NCBI GenBank assembly: GCA_964645405.1
Contig: CAZYCA010000015.1
Location: forward strand, 1 to 64,000
Direction of reading: 5' to 3'
Source of the DNA: JAMWDF01 sp964645405
GTDB taxonomy: Bacteria; Ratteibacteria; UBA8468; B48-G9; DSTR01
Length of the DNA: 64,000 bases
Of the stretch, positions 1 to 9,400 are shown piece after piece (the first letter of the stretch is position 1; each line of letters begins with the position of its first letter). The notes below the pieces were generated by a model. It did no database searches. It was not told the origin of the DNA and worked only from the letters and a program-made list of their open reading frames with translations. A program made the translations under genes and the position numbers.

Positions 1-488
1 TTTACTAAGTAAGACTTTCCGGAGGAAGTATCAGTCATGGCAGCCACCAGGAGATTTCCGTCCGGGGATAATGCTGCGTACTGGTAACTACTGCTGGCAC
101 TTCCAGCGAGCAAAACGTTAACTCCAGCAGCACATGTAGCACCAGAGGGAACTTTATACACGTCAAAGTAGGTGCTAGTGCTATCTCTCTTCTTGTTGCT
201 GGTGAAAATGATGTATTTCCCGTCAATGGTGAAAGAAGGGTTGAGAATCATTTCGCCAGCGTCAGGTGAGAAGAAAGTAACCTGATTTACTTCTCCTGTC
301 TCCAGGTTCTTGGTATAAAGTTCCCCTGTCCTGTAAATCTTGTTGTCAGTTTCGGTTCTTACGATGTCATTAACGTAAAGGATATTACCCTGTTTACCCA
401 GTACTGCCTCTGCTGCCGTAGGAACCATGACAAAAACAGCCAGACAAATAGCCATGGCCCCCAGCAACCACTTAAAGCTTCCTTTCAT
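1..488 (-). CDS. Secreted PD40/TolB-like repeat protein, 3' end beyond window
   Basis: The reading frame opens at an ATG at 488-486 and stays open to the left edge, giving 162 codons. It begins MKGSFKWLLGAMAICLAVF, a signal peptide with probable cleavage after about residue 28 (TAAEA). The mature part resembles PD40/TolB-type beta-propeller repeats: NILYVNDI, IDGKYIIFTSNK and LSPDGNLLVAAM match the SPDGxxIxF pattern. Such proteins are usually periplasmic or extracellular; no catalytic motif is visible. The start has a strong AGGAGG ribosome site 6-7 bases upstream. It lies downstream of the large secreted-protein operon in the same direction but has its own leader and tandem promoter-like repeats. 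Specific function unknown. Confidence 0.8.
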   Translation of the reverse strand, partial: MKGSFKWLLGAMAICLAVFVMVPTAAEAVLGKQGNILYVNDIVRTETDNKIYRTGELYTKNLETGEVNQVTFFSPDAGEMILNPSFTIDGKYIIFTSNKKRDSTSTYFDVYKVPSGATCAAGVNVLLAGSASSSYQYAALSPDGNLLVAAMTDTSSGKSYLV

Positions 489-655
489 CTTTACCTCCTT
501 GCAACATGGTGGGCTGAGAAAATGTTGAAGAAGTAGCAGGGTTTTCAGCCCATTATTTTTGTGCTGGTGAACTTTCACCTCCTTTTGCGTCTTTGCTTGA
601 AACCAGTTTAGCGTTCAGGCAGCCAGCCAGGCCTGAACATCCTTTTCTGGTTCCA
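489..655 (-). promoter_or_regulatory. Structured 5' leader of the PD40 gene
   Basis: Read on the minus strand, the leader can fold into nested stems. GAAACCAG (599-606) pairs with CTGGTTCC (647-654) with one wobble and encloses a perfect 8-bp stem, 613-620 with 631-638. A third stem is 566-570 with 575-579. Near the start codon two stems compete: 510-517 pairs with 545-552 (TGGGCTGA/TCAGCCCA), while CAACAT (502-507) pairs with ATGTTG (522-527) right beside the AGGAGG ribosome site. That arrangement looks like a cis-regulatory RNA, but I cannot match it to a known riboswitch class. The rest of the 489-867 gap holds only the two promoter repeats. Confidence 0.4.
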
Positions 656-679
656 CTTTTGTCACAGTTTTATCAGTTC

Positions 680-721
680 AGTATACCTTGACTGTACTAC
701 ACGCTGTAAATTTGTCAAGTC
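680..721 (-). promoter_or_regulatory. Promoter-like repeat copy 1 (downstream copy)
   Basis: The first copy of an 18-bp perfect direct repeat (704-721) carries TTGACA on the minus strand at 718-713. A -10-like TACAGT lies 16 bases on (696-691), and a TATACT lies 27 bases on (685-680). It would drive the secreted PD40 gene and its structured leader. Which hexamer acts as the -10 is unresolved. Confidence 0.45.
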
Positions 722-766
722 TTGCGTCTTGAATTGCCACATGTCAAAGAGCAGCCCATTTTTTTC

Positions 767-808
767 ACTATACAATGATTTTAATACCGCCTGTAAATTT
801 GTCAAGTC
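767..808 (-). promoter_or_regulatory. Promoter-like repeat copy 2 (upstream copy)
   Basis: The second copy of the 18-bp repeat (791-808) has TTGACA at 805-800 followed after 16 bases by TAAAAT (783-778), a good sigma70-type promoter. As in the other copy, a TATA-type hexamer (TATAGT, 772-767) sits exactly 27 bases from TTGACA. The two copies start 87 bp apart, which looks like a duplicated promoter. Confidence 0.5.
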
Positions 809-867
809 CCCCTTCCCCATCTGGAAAAAGCGGAAATTAGATACCAGGAGCACATTTTTTCACTCTT

Positions 868-1353
868 TTATTCTGGTTTTCTTTCTATCACGCAACAGCC
901 ACAGATAGGGACTGATTTTTCCTCAAACGTCTTGATAACCCCTTCAAAAACTGCTTTACCAGTGGCTGATTCTGGAACCCTTATCTGGTAGACTATTTCA
1001 AAAGGTTCCATTTCTCTGCTCCAGTAAAGCCATTTATAGATGCGGCCTTCTTTTTTCTGGTAAGCAGGGTTTGCCTGAATTATTTGCCAGTTTTCCGGGA
1101 TGGCTTCCTGGATGATGACTGCAGCAGTGGCTGGATTTGGGTTGACCGCAATCCTCACTGTCAGAATTTCCCCTGGCTGGTAAAAGGAGGGCAGGCTTCT
1201 TATGGCTTTACTGGCTCTGCCTTCCACCACCGGCGTAGGAACAGGTTCAGGAGAAGACTTTCCAGGTGTGATTACTGGTTGATTCTTTCGGTTAGTGCTA
1301 CACCCGGTTGCCAGTAAAAAACACATCAGCAGTAATCCAGTTACCTTATCCAT
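868..1353 (-). CDS. Small lipoprotein with one beta-sandwich module
   Basis: A predicted lipoprotein of 161 residues. The N-terminal hydrophobic stretch ends in LLATGC, so Cys18 would be lipidated. A Pro-rich linker (about 20-50) leads to one copy (about 53-145) of the beta-sandwich module shared across this operon, with landmarks YQPG, EAIPENW, YKWLYW and VFEG. A Cys-rich tail (ICGCC) follows. It is the last gene of the operon, 23 nt after the papain-like protease; the gap is almost filled by a 13-bp palindrome (1360-1372). No clear terminator follows. Likely an envelope-anchored partner of the secreted proteins; exact role unknown. Confidence 0.8.
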   Translation of the reverse strand: MDKVTGLLLMCFLLATGCSTNRKNQPVITPGKSSPEPVPTPVVEGRASKAIRSLPSFYQPGEILTVRIAVNPNPATAAVIIQEAIPENWQIIQANPAYQKKEGRIYKWLYWSREMEPFEIVYQIRVPESATGKAVFEGVIKTFEEKSVPICGCCVIERKPE

Positions 1354-1359
1354 CTTGCA

Positions 1360-1372
1360 GAGGCCCGTCCTC
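1360..1372. repeat. Interspersed palindrome copy 1
   Basis: GAGGCCCGTCCTC, the reverse complement of the copies at 4356 and 34280. Here the arms extend to AGAGG/CCTCT. It lies between the stop codon of the papain-like gene and the start of the lipoprotein gene. Confidence 0.6.
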
Positions 1373-1376
1373 TAAC

Positions 1377-4340
1377 TCAGTCTTCGGGATAGCCGGGTGG
1401 TTCGGCTATAGTAAACTGTTCACTTAAGCCCTGGATTGTACTGAAGGATGTACTTTTGACTCTTATCTGGTAGTCTGTTCCGGCTGGAAGGTTCAACGGT
1501 ATCTTCCAGCTTACAGTGCCAGTACCGTTACTGCCCACGGACACGGTTGCCGCGATCGTTCCTATGGTATAGCCAGATTTTAACAGTTCTACCTTCACCC
1601 AGGGACCAGGATTTCCTGTATAGTTCCAGGTGATGGTGTAAGTGTTTTTCTTATACCACACCTCGCCAGCTGCAGGACGGGTTACTTCAATACTACCAGC
1701 GCTGATTGTAAAAGGATGGCTGGTGTCACTTACTGCAGGATAGCTTCTGCTCTGGACCCGGATACGATAGTCATTCCCTGGTTTTACCGTGAAAGGTATA
1801 GACCAGATTTGATACCCGCTTCCGCCTTCCCCTAACCAGCGACTGGGGGTGATGGTGCCTATCACACGATTACCCTGCAGTAAGTCCACCCGCACATCAG
1901 GACCCGGGTTTGCTGTATATATCCAGCGGATATTTTGCTGTGTGCCAAGATACCAGGTCTCACCACCAGCAGGGACAACCACGGTAATGGATTTACCGGA
2001 AATGGTGAAGGGCTGGTCGCTGGTATCACTCACTGCAGGATTGCTTACACTGCTAACCTTTACCCTGTAGTTACTGCCAGCAGGTAGATTATCAGGAATT
2101 TTCCAGTTGACAGAACCCTTACCGTCAGTGCCCAGGGAACAGTTAGAGGCAATGACAGCCACCGGAACCTGCCCATCAAGAAGTTCCACTTTTGCCTGTT
2201 TTCCCACTGCACCGCCGTAGTTCCAGGTAATAGAATAGCTAAGTCCCTGCTCCCAGAGTTCACCACCGTTAGGAGAAACCACTGTGATACTGGCAACCTG
2301 CGCTACTATTCTGATGGTAAACTCCCGATAATCCACCAGGTGTTCAGGACTGGTAGAATCCGCTACCCTTACACGGAAGGTAAATGAACCGGCTGTTGTC
2401 GGTGTCCCGCTGATAACACCGGTGGTGCTGTTCAAACTCAAACCTGATGGTAAACTGCCAGAAACAATGCTCCAGGTATAAGGGGTTTTACCACCAGTAG
2501 CCTGTAGAGTCTGGCTGTAGCTAACGCCCACAGTTCCCTCAGGTAGATACTCGGTGATGATTCTCACAGATTCAGCCTGTTTCACTTTAAACTGGTTGCT
2601 GATTCCTTTTTTCCCTTCATAAGTGGCTACAATGGTATCTGCTTCTGTAGCCTGGGAAATAGTCACTGAACCTGTCCAGACACCGGAAGTGAAATTACCG
2701 GTGATGGTCGGGTTTATAGTGCCAGTGGAATCAGAAAGAGTGGTTTTGCCGGTGAAACTGGTTACTGTTTTTTCCTGGTTATCCTTTGCGGTAATAGTAA
2801 TGGAGAAAGGAACACCCACTGTCTGAGGTGAACTGATGGGAGAAATGGTAAAATGATCAAGTTCCCCCTCTGCCAGGCCGGTAGCAAACACTTTTAAACA
2901 AACATTTGCATTAGAAACCTTGCTGGTCAAATCTTCCCAGCTACTGCCACTGGAACTGATAAAACTCTGCCCTGCGCTTGCTGTGGCTTTGCTGGCATAG
3001 GAAAGAGGTGCTTCTACAGGAATGGGATAGTTGTAACCCGGGGTTTTCACCTTCAAGACCGCAGAAAACTTTTGTCCTGCGGTTACAGTTACTGGTGTGA
3101 TGGCAATGGTGTGATAACCGGCAGAAGTTAAACTTCCGGACGCACTGCGCGCCATCGTTCCACTGGTAGGTAATTCTCCTACACCGGTGTAGATTCTAAG
3201 TTCGTAACTGCATGGCGCTGAGCAAGCATAAAAGGAGATTGCCTTTAAGCTGGTACCAGCAGCTACCGAGGTAAAGATGTTGGCAAACCAGGCAGTCTCA
3301 CTACCATAACCGTAACTGGTTATCCAGCCCAGAGGGTCGTACTGGTAAGCATATGTATACTCGGTGGTCGGTCGGGCATTATAAAAAACAGCGTTATAGG
3401 TGCCAATACGGGTATCGTAATAGGAAACATAGAAATAACCTTGATTTCCCCAGGATTGTCCCCAGCTGTTTTTAATAATGAAAGCGCCGTTACCCTGCGG
3501 TATTCCTGAGGCAGAACCGCTAAACTTGTTCCTGTCAAAATCGTCATCCCAGCCAACAATGGCTACTGCGTGGTTGCTGGGAGAACTGCCTTTGTAATAA
3601 TAAGCGTAATCCCTGGTGACATAGTAACTGCTGCCGAAATACATGCTGGTATAAACAGCACCATAGGTCTGGATTGCATTCTTGATAGTCTCATTATCAA
3701 GAGGACCGGTGCGGTCCGGAAGAAACAGTACTGCCTGGACATGCTTCACCGGTTGTAGATTTGTAGGTGAGGAACCAGAATTAGCGTTGTAAGGGTCATC
3801 ACTTTCTTTTACCGGACCTGTCCAGCGGGCAAGGTAAGCTGCGGACATTATGTGGTTACCACCATCAGCATGTCCCCGGTCATACCCCTCCGGATAGGAG
3901 GAACTCAGCAGATTTTTCATGTTATTTTCAGAAAAATCCCATGTCTCTCCAGGTAAAAGACAGGATTCCAGAGAAGCATAAGTAGCATGTGCCCAGCAGG
4001 AACCAGCAGAACCCTGGTTTCTTACCCCGGTAACCTTATTAAGGGAACGCAGGTCATATTTCCTGGGTCCTCCTACTCCTGGTTCCACAGGAAGTCGCGA
4101 AATTTCACTCCTCAGATGAGAAAAATCAATTGTTGGGGGAATGAAACCCAGACCATATCCTTCTGGTGTGGAAACTGACCAGATGTCTTGTGCTACCAGC
4201 GATTTATACTGCAAATGCTGAGGATTCAAAGGTGCCTGCTGGAAATCTGCTGCCAGGCAAGCCACTACCACGCCAGTAACGAAAACAAAAATTTTCCTGA
4301 AAACTCCGCACATCTTCTCCTGCCAGAATTTCTTTTTCAT
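1377..4340 (-). CDS. Secreted papain-like (C1) cysteine protease, multidomain
   Basis: A 987-residue exported protease. A signal peptide (1-31) is followed by a short pro-like region and a C1A catalytic domain (about 93-315). Its active-site residues are visible: Gln109 and Cys115 in NQGSAGSCWA, His257 in SNHAVAIVGW and Asn291 in IKNSWG. Next come a lectin-like beta domain (about 325-475), an Ig-like domain, a putative-Ig/cadherin-like (He_PIG-type) domain with SGLSLNSTTGVISGTP, and three tandem copies of a Kre9/KNH-like module (SPNGGELW, PAGGETW, PAAGEVW, each followed by I.W.Y). The start ATG has a GGGGGAG ribosome site. It probably degrades or processes proteins outside the cell, with the tail binding surfaces. 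All catalytic residues are present, so activity is likely. Confidence 0.92.
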   Translation of the reverse strand: MKKKFWQEKMCGVFRKIFVFVTGVVVACLAADFQQAPLNPQHLQYKSLVAQDIWSVSTPEGYGLGFIPPTIDFSHLRSEISRLPVEPGVGGPRKYDLRSLNKVTGVRNQGSAGSCWAHATYASLESCLLPGETWDFSENNMKNLLSSSYPEGYDRGHADGGNHIMSAAYLARWTGPVKESDDPYNANSGSSPTNLQPVKHVQAVLFLPDRTGPLDNETIKNAIQTYGAVYTSMYFGSSYYVTRDYAYYYKGSSPSNHAVAIVGWDDDFDRNKFSGSASGIPQGNGAFIIKNSWGQSWGNQGYFYVSYYDTRIGTYNAVFYNARPTTEYTYAYQYDPLGWITSYGYGSETAWFANIFTSVAAGTSLKAISFYACSAPCSYELRIYTGVGELPTSGTMARSASGSLTSAGYHTIAITPVTVTAGQKFSAVLKVKTPGYNYPIPVEAPLSYASKATASAGQSFISSSGSSWEDLTSKVSNANVCLKVFATGLAEGELDHFTISPISSPQTVGVPFSITITAKDNQEKTVTSFTGKTTLSDSTGTINPTITGNFTSGVWTGSVTISQATEADTIVATYEGKKGISNQFKVKQAESVRIITEYLPEGTVGVSYSQTLQATGGKTPYTWSIVSGSLPSGLSLNSTTGVISGTPTTAGSFTFRVRVADSTSPEHLVDYREFTIRIVAQVASITVVSPNGGELWEQGLSYSITWNYGGAVGKQAKVELLDGQVPVAVIASNCSLGTDGKGSVNWKIPDNLPAGSNYRVKVSSVSNPAVSDTSDQPFTISGKSITVVVPAGGETWYLGTQQNIRWIYTANPGPDVRVDLLQGNRVIGTITPSRWLGEGGSGYQIWSIPFTVKPGNDYRIRVQSRSYPAVSDTSHPFTISAGSIEVTRPAAGEVWYKKNTYTITWNYTGNPGPWVKVELLKSGYTIGTIAATVSVGSNGTGTVSWKIPLNLPAGTDYQIRVKSTSFSTIQGLSEQFTIAEPPGYPED

Positions 4341-4355
4341 CGCTCCCCCTTCGTT

Positions 4356-4368
4356 GAGGACGGGCCTC
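4356..4368. repeat. Interspersed palindrome copy 2
   Basis: GAGGACGGGCCTC overlaps the last base of the stop codon of the 149-residue protein gene and fills half of the 27-nt gap before the papain-like gene. Confidence 0.6.
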
Positions 4369-4817
4369 TACTCCGTGATGGTTAACTTCGTGTCGCCGGA
4401 AAGTGGTAGATTCTTATTTCCGATTTTCAGGTACCCAGAAAATTCCTTTGGTCTTCTCACTGACCAGGGTATTTCCAGGACATAGGTTATGGTATAAGGT
4501 TTTTTCCTGAGAGCAGGGATTGACCAGGTGTAAATATTCTCTATCAGGAGTTCTTTTTCTTTTTCATAGCTGGGAGCTGCAGCAACAATACGCCAGCCTT
4601 CCGGTACTACCTCAGTTAGAGTACAGGCTGTTTCTGATTTACCTGCACTGATGGATAACTTCACTGTGACTGTTTTTCCTGGAGAAAAATTTTCGGGTAG
4701 TTTTCTGTTTCCTTCCAGTTGTCCTGCAGGATAGGATAATCCACAGAACGGAAATACCAGAACCAGCGCAGTCAGTATCATCTGGAAATACTGCTTTCTT
4801 TTTTTTCCTCCGTCCAT
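4368..4817 (-). CDS. Secreted single beta-sandwich module protein
   Basis: A 149-residue exported protein: a basic N-terminus (MDGGKKRKQ), a hydrophobic core (about 12-28), then essentially one copy of the operon's shared module (about 38-145) with landmarks FSPGKTVTV, EVVPEGWRI, YTWSIP and EFSGYL. It has no enzyme motif. It sits 6 nt after the preceding membrane-anchored protein and before the papain-like protease. The isolated module suggests a structural or binding subunit rather than an enzyme; this is inference. Confidence 0.75.
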   Translation of the reverse strand: MDGGKKRKQYFQMILTALVLVFPFCGLSYPAGQLEGNRKLPENFSPGKTVTVKLSISAGKSETACTLTEVVPEGWRIVAAAPSYEKEKELLIENIYTWSIPALRKKPYTITYVLEIPWSVRRPKEFSGYLKIGNKNLPLSGDTKLTITE

Positions 4818-4823
4818 AGCTTT

Positions 4824-5702
4824 CTAATTGCCAAGCCTGAAGTCACCTGTAATTATACCTGAACCCCGGCTGGAAGTAAAGGAACCACTGATATTACCAG
4901 AACCTCTTCCCTTTACCTCGTAAACGATTTGCTGGCTGGGCACTGATGTCCCATAAAAAAGCCATTTATGTGCCTGGTTAACCTTTTTGGCATAGTTAGG
5001 AGTAGCAGAGTAAATTGTGTAATTTTCCGGAATTTCCTCTGTGACGATGAGCCCGCTGATTGTCTCACCTATAGTAATAGTAAGAATCACCTGGTTTCCA
5101 CCACCTGGTAGTGGCTTGATTTTTCTGGTGACAAAAACCGGGGCTACCTGGCCGGAGTTGCTGTCCGGGGTTGTATCAGGACCGGATGTATCAGAACGTG
5201 GGCTGGAGGTGTCAGCAAGAGAAGCCACGGCAGCTGGCCCCGGTGCTGCTGGCAGGGTTTGTGGTATTTTTTTCTCTGCCGGGGAAGCAGGGACATGAGA
5301 AGAAATAGTGACTGGTGAAGTAGTAGTACCCTGAGACACTGGAGGAGACTCTGCCAGAGAGTCTGGCTGACTAACAGTACTACCGGAAACAGAGATTGAT
5401 TTCTCCACAAAAGCAGAGGATGGGGTTTTCCTCCAGGTATCCTGGTACTTTTCGTAAAGAGCCACAGCTGTTTTCAACCACTCAGGCTCTGTGCTTTCTG
5501 GCTGTTGTGCCTCAAACGGTGCAAAGACTGGTTTCCTGGAACTAACTGGTAAGTCAGGAGAGACAGGCTGATAACTGGTCTGGTGTTTTACCGGCAGGGA
5601 TGGTTCGAATTTCCTTTCCCACCTGATGGACCGCAGATAAGATAAACCTGCAATGATGACGGAAAGCAGAACAACGGATATAAAAATATTCCTTCGCTTC
5701 AT
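4824..5702 (-). CDS. Membrane-anchored protein with P/S/T-rich linker and beta-sandwich module
   Basis: About 292 residues. An N-terminal membrane anchor (ISVVLLSVIIAGLSY) is followed by a low-complexity linker rich in Pro, Ser and Thr (about 35-190) and a C-terminal copy of the shared module (about 195-285; EEIPENYTI, HKWLFYG, GSFTSS). I chose the ATG at 5702 because GGAG lies 8 nt upstream; an in-frame GTG at 5711 makes a GTGA overlap with the previous stop. The layout (inner-membrane anchor, long flexible spacer, terminal domain) would let the module reach across the periplasm. It follows the GspC-like gene, so the two may act together; function unproven. Confidence 0.75.
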   Translation of the reverse strand: MKRRNIFISVVLLSVIIAGLSYLRSIRWERKFEPSLPVKHQTSYQPVSPDLPVSSRKPVFAPFEAQQPESTEPEWLKTAVALYEKYQDTWRKTPSSAFVEKSISVSGSTVSQPDSLAESPPVSQGTTTSPVTISSHVPASPAEKKIPQTLPAAPGPAAVASLADTSSPRSDTSGPDTTPDSNSGQVAPVFVTRKIKPLPGGGNQVILTITIGETISGLIVTEEIPENYTIYSATPNYAKKVNQAHKWLFYGTSVPSQQIVYEVKGRGSGNISGSFTSSRGSGIITGDFRLGN

Positions 5703-5707
5703 TTGTT

Positions 5708-6451
5708 TCACTCCAGCTGATAAACCAGCCTGAGGGGTCTTTTTTCCCTCATCACGCGGACAACTACCTGTTTCTGACCCTCACTGAGTAATTTCTGATA
5801 AGCCTGGAGTAAATCCACGGTTGAAGTTAAAGTCACACCGTTGAGACTATGGATGATATCATCGTTTGCCAGGCCAAGTTTTTCCATCACAGTTTCGGCA
5901 ACAATTCCAGTCAGTTTTACGCCGGTGCCTTTTATTTCTGCCGGGGTCAACTTCAAGGAAGAAAGTAAGTCTGTCTCCTGCTGCAGTTTCTGCAAAAGTT
6001 GACCGAGGTTAACCCGGTAGAAAAATGTTTTGGGAAATAACCCTAAAGGTCTGAGACCGAAACAGGTAAAGAAAAACCTGTCTCCGAAACTGTTTTCCAG
6101 CACTACTCCTTCCTTTTCAATATGGACGATTTTAGTATTGCCCAGTGCTGCTCCCGGGGAAAGAAAAAAGTCCTGTTTTGTTCTGACATTGACAAAAACT
6201 GCCAGGCTATTTGCTGCTGTCCTGGTGTCAACAACAGTTCCCAGAAGGTTAAATGTTTTGTCTGGTAGTTCCGGTTCAGGAAGACTGCTTACGGGGTTTA
6301 AAACAACAACAGGTTTTGCAGTTTCAACCAGATTGGTGAAGACGTTTTTTTTCAGGATGGTGTTATAGGATTTAACTGAGGACTGACTGGCTCCAGAGGA
6401 AGTGATAACACCGATAAGAAAATACACAGCAAACAATCCAGTCCTGCTCAT
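5708..6451 (-). CDS. GspC-like type II secretion protein with PDZ domain
   Basis: A 247-residue inner-membrane protein. It has an N-terminal hydrophobic segment (MSRTGLFAVYFLIGVITSSG), a GspC-type homology region (about 35-140; NLLGTVV, FFLSPGA, GVVLENSFGDRFFF) and a C-terminal PDZ domain (about 160-247; GIVAETVMEKLGLANDDII, LNGVTL). GspC links the inner-membrane platform of the type II secretion system to the secretin and helps recognise substrates. The start at 6451 forms an ATGA overlap with the upstream stop; more upstream starts would extend into that gene without adding a domain. No other gsp gene is in the window, so it is an orphan placed amid likely substrates. Confidence 0.82.
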   Translation of the reverse strand: MSRTGLFAVYFLIGVITSSGASQSSVKSYNTILKKNVFTNLVETAKPVVVLNPVSSLPEPELPDKTFNLLGTVVDTRTAANSLAVFVNVRTKQDFFLSPGAALGNTKIVHIEKEGVVLENSFGDRFFFTCFGLRPLGLFPKTFFYRVNLGQLLQKLQQETDLLSSLKLTPAEIKGTGVKLTGIVAETVMEKLGLANDDIIHSLNGVTLTSTVDLLQAYQKLLSEGQKQVVVRVMREKRPLRLVYQLE

Positions 6452-9400
6452 TTTTTGTAACAATGGTAGTGCTGGGAAAACTTCCTTAAAAGACGGAAAA
6501 AGGCTACCAGAAAAAGCATGGGCCAGAAGAGGTTTTTCACAAGAAGCCAGGCAATGACTACCAGTGGGTACAGAACCAGACGCACAGGTTGTTTCCACAG
6601 TGGATGTATCTCTAAATAAGCAGCAGCTTTCGGGCTCCATCTGTAATACCAGGCGACGAGGCGCTTGCCCGGAACAGAACGCAGGAGAAAGATATTCCGG
6701 AACTGCCGTAAAACTCTTACTGCTGGAGCCTGACTTGACCCGAAGGCAGCTGTAGCAATAAAACAGCCCCCTCCCCCACCTGGTCCAGTCCCTTCTTCCA
6801 GAATGGTCTGGGTGGTGCGGGTAACTGGTCTGGAGATAGCAGTTCCACCACCGACCTGTCTTTGTGCCCAGATTTCGTATTTATACCAGTTACCTGGAAG
6901 TAAGGGGCTATCAGTATAAGCATAGGTTATATCACTCAAGGCTATATGTGCCGGGATGGTGCTTTCCACAAAAGTATCATCCAGAAGCCTTGTGCGCCGG
7001 AGCCGGAAACTGGTAGCGCGGAAAGGATTGAGTGGTTCGTTATGAGGGGAGTTATCCCGGAATTGAACCAAGACTGAAGTTCTACCTGGTACTAAGTTAA
7101 GAAGAGTTGGCGCCATGTTATCCGGGAAACCATAAGCCTGACCGGAGGTAATATTAGATTCAAGATAAGCAGGTACACCTGCCTGGTAGTAATTCATTCG
7201 TACTGTGTAGTTGTGTTCTGTACCGTCATCAGGACCCAGGTAATCAGTGTAGCTGGTGGTGTAAAAATCAGTTATGGTGGTGATAAGAATGCCATCCCGG
7301 TAGATTTGGTAATTTATGAAACTGGCTGGGTTGATTCCTGTCATATTGGACCAGGTAATTGTGACATTTTGATAACTGGAGGAGCTGGTGGTAACAATGG
7401 TTCCACTGGACACTGGATTGAAAGTACCGGTTTGCTGCCGGACATATGCATTGGTGCGGATACTGGAATTATCAATGATGGGTAAAGCCTGAGAGCCCCA
7501 GGAGTTCCAGGAAGATTGCGTTCCTCCCCAGCCAACAATGCCCACATCAAAGGAATCACCAGGAGAGAAAGTGCCGGATGTGCGGATGACAACAAAAAGT
7601 GTAGCTGGCAGACTTACCGGTGATTGAAACTCTAACTGATAAGCCATGGGAACACCGGGGTAGGATGGCTGGCGGAAACGAGAGATAAGCACTGGCTGGT
7701 TATAGTCAGGACCGGTGCCAGAAGTATTGCTTCTGTAAATAACAACACCGCATCTGGCTAAATCTGTGGGGTTGAAATTAGTGACTTCCCACCAGCGGGT
7801 AGTCTCATTGAAGCGGGGGAAAACAGGGTCAAAGGAAGCCAGATCATCCAGGTGAAAATCACCCCGGGGATAAAATTCTACAGTAATTCCCTGTAACCTG
7901 GGACCTTTGTTAGAACTGTTATCTTTCAGTTCCACCTTGAAGACAGGTACAGGCCCACTGTTAGGTCCGATACCGGTGTTGCCAGGATTCACCAGGGAGG
8001 TGATAACTGCTGTAATGTTGGAACGGATTTGACTTCCTGTGCAGCTGTTGCTGTTTCCTGCTGATTTACCCTGGGTCAGCCAGACGCCAGAGGACGGAAT
8101 GCTAACAGCAAATTTCGCTCCATAACCGATATTATCTCTTACCCGCACACAGAGGAAGAAATCATCGCCACGGTTGGCCGAATTGTGGTAGGCGTCATCC
8201 TCAGGAAGAATTCTGACTGTATCAGGAGCCAGAGCCAGTGTCGTCAGTGTGGTATGCCACTGGTTGACCCAGCCATGGACCGGGTCGTTTACCTGGCCAT
8301 CAAAAACCCAGCCGGTGAAATTACAGGGGATAAAAGTATCGGAAACATCAAAACTGCCGATATTGCCTGTAGTTTTGTTATCCTGCCAGAGGCTGAGACC
8401 AGAGTAGTTATCAGACCGGAGAGGGTGCAAATCTGTGTTAGGGTCAAAATCATCAATAGCCAGTAAATTTACCCGGACATTTTGAAGAATTAGATTGGGA
8501 AAAGTGAAAAGTTCACCACCTGTGGCCTGGGCTGGACCTCCAGCAATATCCAGACCCATTACAGGAATAATGTTATCTGTCATGTCAGGGGAATCATTAA
8601 CATTGCACGGGTCAACCCAGGAAGGCGCAATACCGTCCAGGTAGATGTTGTTATAAATTGTCTTGGTCTGCAAAATCCCAGCATACCTGTAAGGATAGGC
8701 AATTGGTCCAAAAACAATGTCTCCCCTGTCAATCCAGATTTTGTAGTCAGAACCCATAAGGTTATCGTAAGGCGAAGGGGCATCACTTCTTGTTTCTATC
8801 ACCACAAAGTAGTCATAAAGACCGTCCCATAAAGGTTCAATCGCTTCTGCTATAAACATAACTAAAGTCCATTCTCGCAAACCTGGTTTTTGCTGCCAGA
8901 GTCCGCCCTGCTGGAAGGATATAGGCACCTGAGTATCATTTGTTGGTTCCCAGATACCGTTACCGTTGGTATCACGCCACAGTGTAATTCCAGGTCGGAT
9001 ACTGGTAGTATCACGGAAAAAGTAGTTAGGGTCAAAATCACTTTTTCCTGTATCTGTGCAGGTTAGTCTGATAGCACTGAGACTTTCAGTGGCAACAACA
9101 GGTGTGCTGGTTCCATTCCAGATGACATCGCGCTGCGCACAGGCTATGGCTAAAACTGCAGTTCTTGTCTCCCAGGGAATAACCTGAGGCACACGGTGGC
9201 TTTTCGTGCTTTCTAAGGGTGCATAATCGTATCCCTGAGGTGTGCGGTCATACCTTGGTCTTATCATCTCCCCGGGGTACCACTGGTTATACTCCGGGTA
9301 TTGCATGGGTGTCGTCAGCACCCGATTGTTAATCTCCTCCGGTAAAATGTCAGCTACCCGCAGTTCACAGGTAAGCGCGGCAGTGGTAACAGGCACAGCG

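Noticed and set aside
560..600. c-di-GMP-I (GEMM) riboswitch, suggested by GACGCAAA on the minus strand near 583-590
   Set aside because: The order of elements is wrong: the GAAA hairpin follows rather than precedes the GACGCAAAG-like stretch, and the upstream GCAAACC half is absent.
613..638. Intrinsic terminator from the GTTCAGGC/GCCTGAAC stem
   Set aside because: No T-run follows on either strand, and it sits inside the leader of the PD40 gene, nested in a larger stem.
704..808. A CRISPR array from the 18-bp repeats
   Set aside because: Only two copies, too short, with spacing and TTGACA/TATA content fitting promoters; no cas genes.
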